Source of the DNA: an uncultured Alphaproteobacteria bacterium
Lineage (GTDB): Bacteria > Pseudomonadota > Alphaproteobacteria > UBA6615
Length of the DNA stretch: 64,000 bases
Reading direction: 5' to 3'
NCBI GenBank assembly: GCA_943787745.1
Contig: CALSNJ010000007.1
Span: forward strand, 186,001-250,000
Shown here: positions 8,154 through 14,941 of the stretch, piece after piece
Layout of the letters: each line of letters starts with the position of its first letter
Position numbering within the stretch: position 1 is the stretch's first letter
Notes under the pieces: generated by a model
What the model was told of the DNA's origin: nothing
Database searches by the model: none
The model's input: the letters and a program-made list of their open reading frames with translations, nothing else
Program-made: the position numbers and the translations under genes

Positions 8154-9506
8154 TCAGATCGGAATTCGCAGTGCGACGCGCAACCCGCCGAGCGGAGAAT
8201 CCTCAAGGCTGATTTCACCACCATGGCCGCTGATAATGTCCTGTGCGATGGACAATCCGAGGCCTGTGCCACCGGTTTCGGTGTTGCGAGATTGGTCGAT
8301 TCGAAAAAACGGACGGAATACGTCTTCCCGCAATTCTTCTGGAATACCGGGCCCGTTGTCATCGACAAAGACTTCCAGCACGCGCCCGTTACGGCTTGCC
8401 GTCAGGGCAACCTCGTCGCCGTGGCGACCGCCGTTCTCAAGAAGGTTGGTCAGGCATCGCCGCATGGCGTTGCGCGCGAGAGGGAGTTCGACCTCGTCAT
8501 GAATTTCAAGCTTCACAGCGGCGCCATTGCGCGCGGCATCTCGGGTGACTTCTTCAAGGAGATCGGAGGCATTGACCAGTTGTCGCTCTTCGGTTCCCTC
8601 ACCGCGCGCAAAGTTCAGGTAGCCCTCGATCATGCCTTCCATGGCGGCCACGTCCGAGCTGAGTTCCTCGATCTCGGTGTTTCGATCGAGCATGGCAATT
8701 TGTAATTTCATGCGGGTGAGGGGCGTCCGCAGATCATGGCTGACGCCGGCCAGCATTTCGGTGCGCTGTTGAATTTGTCGTTCGAGACGGCTGCGCATGG
8801 CCATAAAGGCACTGGCCGCCTGCCGTACTTCAGTCGCTCCCGATGGCTTGAAGTTCGGTGTGTCGCGTCCCTTGCCGAAATTATCTGCTGCGGTGGCCAG
8901 GCGTCGGATCGGGCTGACCTGATTGCGCATAAAGAGCGTTGCGACCGCAAAGAGAATAAGGGACGTCCCCATCATCCAGAGAATAAAGATTTTTGTGGTG
9001 GAACTGATCAGGCGCTCTTCATTCGCAGAAACTTCCAGAACGCCGGTTGGCAATTGAATGTCGATAATCACGCGGTCGCGGGTGCTCGTGCTGTCAATCA
9101 CAACGGGTCTTTGCACGATTTCGGCAATGGAGCGCGCGAGTGTGTTTTCGAGGTTTCCAGAAGGGACGAACTCCGTATTGGGGAGAATTGCGTCCGGTTT
9201 ATAGGTGACGATCAGATCAAGGGTGCGACGCGCCAAATCGAACACGGCCTTTTGATTGCGGTTGATTCCATCCTTATTCGTCAGTTCCAGAATCATCGCG
9301 ATGTCACCGGCGAGTGCGTTCGCGCGATGGCGACTGACATTCGACCAGTGTCGGTCATAGAAAATAATGCCGCTGACAATTTGAAGAAGGACCAGAGGAA
9401 CCACGATGATCAGGAGTGATCTCGCGAGCAAACCACGAGGCAGAAATCGCTTCAGCGACAACCTTAGGATTCTCGGGACACGTAAGATTTCATCTAATCG
9501 TGACAT
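8154..9506 (-). CDS. Sensor histidine kinase, EnvZ-like (HAMP, HisKA, HATPase)
   Basis: A 450-residue inner-membrane sensor kinase. Two membrane helices (about 29-48 and 172-193) enclose a periplasmic sensing region of about 120 residues. Next comes a HAMP linker, the phosphoacceptor box GVSHDLRTPLTRMK (His257), and the ATP-binding domain with NLLENGGRHG (N box), VDDNGPGIP (G1), FRPFFRID (F box) and GGTGLGLSI (G2). The N-box context and overall architecture resemble EnvZ. It lies 21 bases downstream of the response regulator and is its likely partner. The signal is not identifiable from the periplasmic domain. Confidence 0.95.
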   Translation of the reverse strand: MSRLDEILRVPRILRLSLKRFLPRGLLARSLLIIVVPLVLLQIVSGIIFYDRHWSNVSRHRANALAGDIAMILELTNKDGINRNQKAVFDLARRTLDLIVTYKPDAILPNTEFVPSGNLENTLARSIAEIVQRPVVIDSTSTRDRVIIDIQLPTGVLEVSANEERLISSTTKIFILWMMGTSLILFAVATLFMRNQVSPIRRLATAADNFGKGRDTPNFKPSGATEVRQAASAFMAMRSRLERQIQQRTEMLAGVSHDLRTPLTRMKLQIAMLDRNTEIEELSSDVAAMEGMIEGYLNFARGEGTEERQLVNASDLLEEVTRDAARNGAAVKLEIHDEVELPLARNAMRRCLTNLLENGGRHGDEVALTASRNGRVLEVFVDDNGPGIPEELREDVFRPFFRIDQSRNTETGGTGLGLSIAQDIISGHGGEISLEDSPLGGLRVALRIPI

Positions 9507-9527
9507 ATGGGTTTGCGCATCCTGAGT

Positions 9528-10208
9528 TTAATCGGGCCACAAGACATAGCCCTGGCCCCGAATGGTCTGCAAATAGCGTGGTGTCCGCGGGTTGGGTTCT
9601 ATCTTACGCCGTAGCCTGTTCACCTGCACGTCAACCGCACGCGCGCTGCCGGTGATGTTGGTCTCGTCTTGCAGATCTTCCCGGCTGATCGGTTGACCGG
9701 GCGTTTGTGCCAGAACGTCAAGAAGCCGGGCCTCTGCGCCGGTTAGGGGCACAGTGCCCTCGGGTCCGGTCAAAAGCTGGCGTTGAGAATCATAAATATG
9801 ACTGCCGAAGCGGAATTCTGTTGCCTCGCTCTGGGCATCTCCCGCACGTCGCAGGATTGAGCGAATACGTGCCACCAGTTCGCGGGGCTCGAAAGGCTTG
9901 GTGAGATAATCGTCTGCGCCGCTTTCAAGACCCTGTATCCGGTCTTCCGATTCAGCCATGGCAGTGAGCATCAGGATTGGCACCATGCTGGTTTTTCGCA
10001 AGCTGCTGGTCAGAGACATGCCGCTTTCACCGGGCATCATCAGGTCAAGCACAAGCAGATCGAACTGGAGGCTGGCAAGCTTATCCCGCGCCGCGGCCGC
10101 GCTTTCGGCTGTGGTCACCCGAAACCCGCGATCGGTCAGGAACTTCTGCAGAAGTTCCCTGAGCCGGCGGTCGTCATCCACGACAAGAATATGCGGGCTA
10201 TCATCCAT
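9528..10208 (-). CDS. OmpR/PhoB-family response regulator
   Basis: A 226-residue two-component regulator. The receiver domain has the acidic cluster VVDDD (residues 9-13), the phosphoacceptor Asp55 in LLVLDLMMPG, the Thr in MLTAMAES and the Lys in YLTKPFEPREL. The C-terminal winged helix shows LTGAEARLLDVLAQTPGQPI, then REDLQDE and DVQVNRLRRKIEPNPRTPRY with the terminal wing TIRGQGYVLW. It is the first gene of a two-gene operon with the EnvZ-like kinase. OmpR is the closest well-known model, but the regulon cannot be inferred. Confidence 0.96.
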   Translation of the reverse strand: MDDSPHILVVDDDRRLRELLQKFLTDRGFRVTTAESAAAARDKLASLQFDLLVLDLMMPGESGMSLTSSLRKTSMVPILMLTAMAESEDRIQGLESGADDYLTKPFEPRELVARIRSILRRAGDAQSEATEFRFGSHIYDSQRQLLTGPEGTVPLTGAEARLLDVLAQTPGQPISREDLQDETNITGSARAVDVQVNRLRRKIEPNPRTPRYLQTIRGQGYVLWPD

Positions 10209-10284
10209 TGCCGGGAACTATATCCCGGTGCGCGAGAAACATCGCCTGTCTTTCAAAGTCGTTGCTTTTCCCGGCAACACGGCC

Positions 10285-10791
10285 TCAGCGTCGTTTGTCG
10301 TTGCGCATCGTCGTCGGTCGGACTCGAGCCCGATCTTCGGGTTCGACAATCCCGATCAGGACCCGACGAAAGCCTTCGACAGCCTCGGCCCCCGCATCGC
10401 GATAGGCGCGTGCAAAGCGTTCCATCTGGGTCGAGGTCAGCTCGTGTTCGAGCGATTTTCCTTTGCCCGACAGGGTAAGCTGCTTGCGTCGGCGGTCGGC
10501 GGGATCGGCGCGCTGATTGATAAAGTCTGTTTCGAGAAGATGTCCCAAAACACGTGACAGGCTCTGTTTGGTGATCCGCAGGATTTCAAGGAGTTCGGTG
10601 ATCGTGATTCCCGGATTGCGTCCGACGAAATAGATGACCCGGTGATGGGCACGGCCCAGTCCGTATTTGTCGAGGATCGCATCGGGTTCACCGGTGAAGT
10701 CGCGATAGGCGTAGAACAGAAGCTCGATCCCCTGTCGCAGGTCTTCTTCACGCAGGAACTCGGAATTGGGACTCGAATTAAGGTCAACCAT
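10285..10791 (-). CDS. MarR-family transcriptional regulator
   Basis: A 168-residue winged-helix repressor. The dimerisation helices (FLREEDLRQGIELLFYAYRD) precede the HTH (ITITELLEILRITKQSLSRVLGHL) and the wing with the characteristic DPADRRRKQLTLSGKG. It is divergent from ilvE, with two similar palindromes in the intergenic region, one overlapping this gene's own ATG. A perfect TATAAT on the minus strand (10801-10806) lies so near the ATG at 10791 that the message would be almost leaderless, and there is no ribosome site. Auto-regulation and control of ilvE are inferred from this arrangement. Confidence 0.92.
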   Translation of the reverse strand: MVDLNSSPNSEFLREEDLRQGIELLFYAYRDFTGEPDAILDKYGLGRAHHRVIYFVGRNPGITITELLEILRITKQSLSRVLGHLLETDFINQRADPADRRRKQLTLSGKGKSLEHELTSTQMERFARAYRDAGAEAVEGFRRVLIGIVEPEDRARVRPTTMRNDKRR

Positions 10792-10797
10792 GTTGAC
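10783..10797. promoter_or_regulatory. Predicted MarR operator 1, over the marR start codon
   Basis: Perfect inverted repeat GTCAAC-CAT-GTTGAC. The central CAT is the complement of the marR ATG, so a bound dimer would cover the start codon and the predicted transcription start. Operator function is inferred from symmetry, position and the second copy 40 bases away. Confidence 0.6.
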
Positions 10798-10800
10798 TTA

Positions 10801-10806
10801 ATTATA
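10801..10806 (-). promoter_or_regulatory. Predicted -10 element for marR
   Basis: On the minus strand this reads TATAAT, a perfect sigma-70 -10 box. The expected start point, about 7 bases on, is near 10794, only 3 bases before the marR ATG at 10791, implying a nearly leaderless transcript. A GTTGC-rich -35 region would fall inside the second palindrome. Confidence 0.5.
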
Positions 10807-10823
10807 GGTCAATGTTACGTCGT

Positions 10824-10836
10824 GCAACCATGTTGC
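10824..10836. promoter_or_regulatory. Predicted MarR operator 2 in the marR-ilvE intergenic region
   Basis: Inverted repeat GCAAC-CAT-GTTGC, sharing the AACCATGTT core with the palindrome at 10783-10797. The centres are 40 bases apart, close to four helical turns, so two dimers would sit on the same face. It lies 57 bases before ilvE and would cover the marR -35 region. Confidence 0.55.
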
Positions 10837-10893
10837 GGAATTAAGTGTCTCCGTGCAGGGTTTAAACGTTCGAAAGTATCAAGGAATCGAAAG

Positions 10894-11793
10894 ATGCAAG
10901 AAGCCCCATATGATGACCGCGATGGCGTGATCTGGATGGACGGGGAGTTTGTGCCCTGGCGTGACGCAAAGGTGCACTATCTGAGCCACGCACTGCATTA
11001 TGCGTCCTGCGTTTTTGAAGGCATGCGCGCTTATAACGGCGAAATTTTCGAAGTCACGGCGCACAATCAGCGTTTGCATGATTCTGCCGATATGCTCGGG
11101 TTTGAGATTCCCTACTCAGTTTCTGAACTGGATGCGATCAGCCGTGAGGCCCTGGCGAAGTCAGGTTATCAGGATGCGTATCTGCGCCCTGCCGCATGGC
11201 GTGGACCGGAGCAGATGGGCGTGTCGGCTCAGAACTGCAAGATTCATGTCGGTCTGGCTGTTTGGCAATGGCCGTCCTATTTCACGCCCGAAGCGCGGAT
11301 GAAAGGCATCAAGATTGACTGGGCCATCTACAATCGCCCAGACCCCAAAACCCAACCGGTTCACGCGAAGGCCGCCGGTCTCTATATGATTTGCACCCTG
11401 TCCAAACACGCAGCGGAGGCCAAAGGCTATTCCGATGCGCTCATGCTCGACTGGCGCGGTCAGTTGGCAGAGACGACGGGAGCGAACATGTTCCTGGTGA
11501 TAGACGGCAAAATTCACACACCGACGGCGGATTGCTTCCTGAACGGGATTACCCGACAGACCGTGATCAAGCTGGCCAAGGCACGCGGCTACGACGTCAT
11601 CGAGCGCGCGCTTATGCCCGAAGAGTTGAACAATGCTTCGGAGATGTTCGTGACAGGCACCGCTGCTGAGGTGACCCCGATTGCCCAGATTGCCGACGAC
11701 CACACATTTGAAGTGGGTGAGATCACGCGGAACCTGATGCAGGACTACGATAATCTCGTGAATGGTCGCGCTGAAGCTGTCGCTGCCGAGTAA
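10894..11793 (+). CDS. ilvE: Branched-chain amino acid aminotransferase
   Basis: IlvE interconverts Leu, Ile and Val with their 2-oxo acids using pyridoxal phosphate. This is a 299-residue fold-type IV enzyme: HALHYASCVFEGMRAY is the substrate-pocket region, the PLP lysine lies in PVHAKAAGLY, GQLAETTGANMF carries the Glu/Thr PLP contacts, and FVTGTAAEVTPI closes the site. ATG 10894 has an AAGGA ribosome site; longer in-frame starts overlap marR and its operators. The divergent marR and two palindromes suggest local repression, possibly relieved by a metabolite. It ends 11 bases from the convergent moaE. Confidence 0.96.
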   Translation: MQEAPYDDRDGVIWMDGEFVPWRDAKVHYLSHALHYASCVFEGMRAYNGEIFEVTAHNQRLHDSADMLGFEIPYSVSELDAISREALAKSGYQDAYLRPAAWRGPEQMGVSAQNCKIHVGLAVWQWPSYFTPEARMKGIKIDWAIYNRPDPKTQPVHAKAAGLYMICTLSKHAAEAKGYSDALMLDWRGQLAETTGANMFLVIDGKIHTPTADCFLNGITRQTVIKLAKARGYDVIERALMPEELNNASEMFVTGTAAEVTPIAQIADDHTFEVGEITRNLMQDYDNLVNGRAEAVAAE

Positions 11794-11804
11794 TTACTGC
11801 TGCG

Positions 11805-12284
11805 TTAGCCATCGGTGTCGGGGCTTTTGCCCCACCGCGCGGCTGCCTGATTGTCGGACTCCCGCGAATCGACCCAAACCCCGCCAGTGTCGGTGTCTTC
11901 AAGCTTCCAGAACGGCGCTTCTGTCTTGAGCCAGTCCATCAGGAACTGGCAGGCATCGAATGCGGCTTGCCGATGAGATGATGCGCAGGCCACGAACACG
12001 ATCTGGTCGCCGGGTTCGAGGGTTCCGTAGCGGTGAATGATCAGGCTGGCGGCCAGCGGCCATCGCGAATTGGCTTCAGCTTCGATCTCGGCGAGTTTCT
12101 TCTCGGTCATGCCCGGATAATGTTCCAGGGTCATGGTGCGGATTTCCCGGGACTGTCCATCGATCGGTGCCATATCACGGACCAGTCCGGTAAAGCTGGC
12201 GACCGCGCCGACGGACGTGTCCCCCTCGGTGAGGGTTCTGAGTTCAGCCCCAATGTCGAAGTCGTCTTCCTGAACCCGGATCAT
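11805..12284 (-). CDS. moaE: Molybdopterin synthase catalytic subunit
   Basis: MoaE, with the thiocarboxylated C-terminus of MoaD, converts precursor Z (cPMP) to molybdopterin. The 159-residue protein has GAVASFTGLVRD near the N-terminus, LEHYPGMTEKKL, then IIHRYGTLEPGDQIVFVACAS and the active-site SSHRQAAFDACQFLMDWLKTEAPFWK with conserved Arg and Lys. It lies 6 bases after moaD and is the last gene of a minus-strand block for molybdenum cofactor synthesis (mobB, moeA, moaD, moaE). Confidence 0.97.
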   Translation of the reverse strand: MIRVQEDDFDIGAELRTLTEGDTSVGAVASFTGLVRDMAPIDGQSREIRTMTLEHYPGMTEKKLAEIEAEANSRWPLAASLIIHRYGTLEPGDQIVFVACASSHRQAAFDACQFLMDWLKTEAPFWKLEDTDTGGVWVDSRESDNQAAARWGKSPDTDG

Positions 12285-12290
12285 CAGCTG

Positions 12291-12542
12291 TCAGCCGCCC
12301 GTAACCGGGGGGAAGAAGGCGATCTCATCGCTGTTTTTGATGGGGTGATCGAACTGCACATATTCCTGGTTCACGGCAGCACGGATGACCTCACGCTTCA
12401 CGAAGGCCTCGCTGTAATTCTCGCCGCGCGCAACCAGCCAGTCGACCAAGGCGTCGACTGTGGTGACATCGCCGGGCAGGTCGATGTCTTCTTTGGATGC
12501 GCCGATGCGTTGCCGCATCCATGCAAAGTAGAGAATTTTCAT
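12291..12542 (-). CDS. moaD: Molybdopterin synthase sulfur carrier subunit
   Basis: An 83-residue ubiquitin-like sulfur carrier. MoaD is thiocarboxylated on its C-terminal Gly and delivers sulfur to MoaE. The sequence begins MKILYFAWMRQRIGASKEDI, contains DEIAFFPPV and ends in the required double glycine (VTGG). Its ATG overlaps the moeA stop by 4 bases (ATGA), a sign of coupled translation. The protein and its partner MoaE are adjacent. Confidence 0.96.
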   Translation of the reverse strand: MKILYFAWMRQRIGASKEDIDLPGDVTTVDALVDWLVARGENYSEAFVKREVIRAAVNQEYVQFDHPIKNSDEIAFFPPVTGG

Positions 12543-13816
12543 CGTGCGACTTCCGTGAAGGGCAAAAAGGATACCATGGCTCCCTCCTCAAGTTGGGTCA
12601 TCTCCTCGGGCAATTCAACCAACCCGTCCGCTTCAACGAGCGATGAAAGAATTCCGGCGCCGCTGCGCGGATGTTTCCGTGCTACGGGAAAGCCGTCTTC
12701 GCCATCCTCAAGATGAACGCGCACGTATTCGCGCCGGTTTCGCTTCTTTCGATGCGCGAAGCCGGCTCGGATTGGATAGAGTCTGGGGCGCAGGTCGCTG
12801 GCCCCCGCCAGTTTCAGCAGAGCCGGACGGGCCATCCGCAGGAAGGTGACCATCATGGCGGCTGGGTTTCCCGGCAGGCCGATAAATGGCGTCCCGTTTA
12901 TCTGGCCGAAAGCGATGGGGCGCCCGGGCTTGATCGCGACTTTCCAGAAATGGAGCGCACCCAGTCCGCGGATCGTCTCCGCGAGATGATCTTCTTCGCC
13001 GACCGACATGCCCGCGGTTGAAATCACCGCATCGCATGCCTGGGCGGCAGCGGTGAGGGTTTCAGATATCCGGTGTGCATCATCGGCTACGATTCCAAAG
13101 TCGCGGACGTCACAGCCGAGATCGGACAGGATCGCCATCAGGGCATGACGGTTTGCGTCATAGATGCCGCCCGCCGGGACGGTTTGACCGGGGTCGACAA
13201 CTTCGTCACCGGTCGACATGACTCCCACCGTCAGGCGTCTGAACACTTCAAGTTTTGGGATGCCCAGTGATGCTGCGAGGCCAATATCCTGTGGGCGTAG
13301 CCGGTCACCTTTGCGCAATACGACATTCCCGCTTTGAATGTCTTCGCCGCGTGAACGCCGGTTGGCGCCACGGGTGATGCCGTTTGGCAGCACCACGATT
13401 GTTTGACCGGTGTCGTCCCGGAGGACGCTGTCTTCCTGCATGAATATGGTGTCTGGGCCGTTGGCGTCATCAGGTATGGGCGCACCGGTGAAAATGCGCA
13501 GTGCAGTTCCTCTTTGCGGTGTTCCCTCAAGTGGCTGTCCGGCGGCCACCCGGCCAATGACGGGAAGTTCGGTTTCCCCCTCGGGTGACAGGTCATCGAA
13601 ATACACCGCATATCCGTCGACCGCTGAATTGTCGTGCGGTGGCACGTCACGTTCCGCGACAATGTCTTTGGCGAGAATTCGGCCCGCGCATTCGTTCAGG
13701 GGAATCGTCTCCTCGCCGACAACAGGCAGGAGCCGCGTTTCAAGCATCTCGAGGGCCGCATCCATAGACATCAGACCTTCACCGGGCATGAAACAGTCGT
13801 CGGAAAGCTGGGCCAT
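12539..13816 (-). CDS. moeA: Molybdopterin molybdotransferase
   Basis: MoeA inserts molybdenum into adenylylated molybdopterin. The 425 residues are the normal length. The order of motifs is ECAGRILAKDIVAERDVPPHDNSAVDGYA at the N-terminus, GRVAAGQPLEG, FTGAPIPDDAN, GEDIQSGN, then the MoaB/Mog-like domain with GVMSTGDEVVDPG, YDANRH and SVGEEDHL, the substrate loop KPGRPIAFG, and GLPGNPAAMMVTF. It starts 3 bases after mobB and overlaps moaD. Confidence 0.96.
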   Translation of the reverse strand: MAQLSDDCFMPGEGLMSMDAALEMLETRLLPVVGEETIPLNECAGRILAKDIVAERDVPPHDNSAVDGYAVYFDDLSPEGETELPVIGRVAAGQPLEGTPQRGTALRIFTGAPIPDDANGPDTIFMQEDSVLRDDTGQTIVVLPNGITRGANRRSRGEDIQSGNVVLRKGDRLRPQDIGLAASLGIPKLEVFRRLTVGVMSTGDEVVDPGQTVPAGGIYDANRHALMAILSDLGCDVRDFGIVADDAHRISETLTAAAQACDAVISTAGMSVGEEDHLAETIRGLGALHFWKVAIKPGRPIAFGQINGTPFIGLPGNPAAMMVTFLRMARPALLKLAGASDLRPRLYPIRAGFAHRKKRNRREYVRVHLEDGEDGFPVARKHPRSGAGILSSLVEADGLVELPEEMTQLEEGAMVSFLPFTEVAR

Positions 13817-13819
13817 TGG

Positions 13820-14356
13820 TCAGGCGTCTTCCATGGCCGTATGGGGCGAGGGGTCCGCCAGAGACCAGCGCTGTTCGATATAGTCCGCGACCGCTGACGT
13901 ATCGTTGAGATCGAGGTGCGAGACGCCGGGGGGCAGGTTGCGGACTTCTTTGTCTGATGCGACGGCTACGACGTTGGGTACGATGTTTGCGAGAAGTGGT
14001 TCATCGAGACTCTCACGATAGACCTCGATCTTGTCATGATCTTCGTTTTTGAAGCCTTCGACAATGACGAGATCGACCGGAGTCATATGCGCCAGAAGTT
14101 CGGTGAGGCTTGGCTCCGCGGCGTCCCGCAGTTCATGCATCAGGGCCCAGCGTTTTTCAGAACCGACCATAACTTCGGTGGCACCTGCATCGCGATGGCG
14201 CCATGAGTCTTTTCCCGGCGTATCGACATCAAAGGCGTGATGGGCATGTTTGATTGTTGAAACCCGATGCCCGCGGGATGCGAGTTCCTGAACGAGCGCT
14301 ACCAGAAGCGTGGTCTTGCCGCTGTTGTGCCAACCGACCAGTCCCGCGATTTTCAC
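13820..14356 (-). CDS. mobB: Molybdopterin-guanine dinucleotide biosynthesis protein B
   Basis: MobB is a GTP-binding helper for the guanylylation of the molybdenum cofactor, which MobA carries out; MobA is not in this window. The 178-residue protein has a P-loop (GLVGWHNSGKTTLLVALV), the conserved TIKHAHHAFDVDTPGKDSWRHRDAGA region, ELLAHMTPVDLVIVEGFKNE and a base-recognition-like stretch VVAVASDK. It begins 1 base after the pgsA stop, so the molybdenum block and pgsA look co-transcribed. Confidence 0.95.
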   Translation of the reverse strand: MKIAGLVGWHNSGKTTLLVALVQELASRGHRVSTIKHAHHAFDVDTPGKDSWRHRDAGATEVMVGSEKRWALMHELRDAAEPSLTELLAHMTPVDLVIVEGFKNEDHDKIEVYRESLDEPLLANIVPNVVAVASDKEVRNLPPGVSHLDLNDTSAVADYIEQRWSLADPSPHTAMEDA

Positions 14357-14357
14357 T

Positions 14358-14915
14358 TCACGAGCCTCGCGTGTCGGCGTCGATCCGCTGTGTCGCAGTC
14401 GTCACATAGCCGTAGCCGGTCATCAAGGTCAGTGCCGTGGCGAGCCACCAGATGGCCGATGTCATGATTTCCTGCCCGGCGATCAGGGTTGGCGGCACGA
14501 TGAACAGGCCGATCGCGACCAACTGCACAGTGGTTTTCCATTTTGCCAGTTGGGTCACTGGCAGAGAGATATTCCGCGGGGCCAGAAATTCGCGCAGGCC
14601 GGAGACCAGAAATTCCCGGCTCAGGATCAGGATCGCACCCGCGATGTCCCAACCCGCGATATCGCCGGACCCGACCAGCGCAACGACAATTGCGGCAACC
14701 AGAATCTTGTCGGCGATGGGGTCGATCAGAGCGCCCAATTCACTTTTCTGGTTCAGTTTGCGCGCCAGATAGCCATCGAGATAATCGGTGAAGGCAAGCG
14801 CAGTAAACAAGCCGAACGCCCACCAGCGCAGTCCCGCGCTGTCCAGGAACAGTAAGGTGACCAAAACCGGGATCAGGGCGATGCGCGCAAAAGTCAGGAA
14901 ATTGGGGATGGTCAT
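14358..14915 (-). CDS. pgsA: CDP-diacylglycerol--glycerol-3-phosphate 3-phosphatidyltransferase
   Basis: PgsA makes phosphatidylglycerophosphate, the committed step to phosphatidylglycerol and cardiolipin. The 185-residue membrane protein carries the CDP-alcohol phosphotransferase signature DG-x2-AR-x8-G-x3-D-x3-D in DYLDGYLARKLNQ, with the G and both Asp residues in the following ELGALIDPIADK. The MTIPNFLTFARIALIPVLV start is typical and several membrane segments follow. The length matches the family. uvrC lies just upstream (26 bases), a gene order common in proteobacteria. Confidence 0.97.
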   Translation of the reverse strand: MTIPNFLTFARIALIPVLVTLLFLDSAGLRWWAFGLFTALAFTDYLDGYLARKLNQKSELGALIDPIADKILVAAIVVALVGSGDIAGWDIAGAILILSREFLVSGLREFLAPRNISLPVTQLAKWKTTVQLVAIGLFIVPPTLIAGQEIMTSAIWWLATALTLMTGYGYVTTATQRIDADTRGS

Positions 14916-14941
14916 CGTCTGGTGTCTGCCCGATACGTGAT

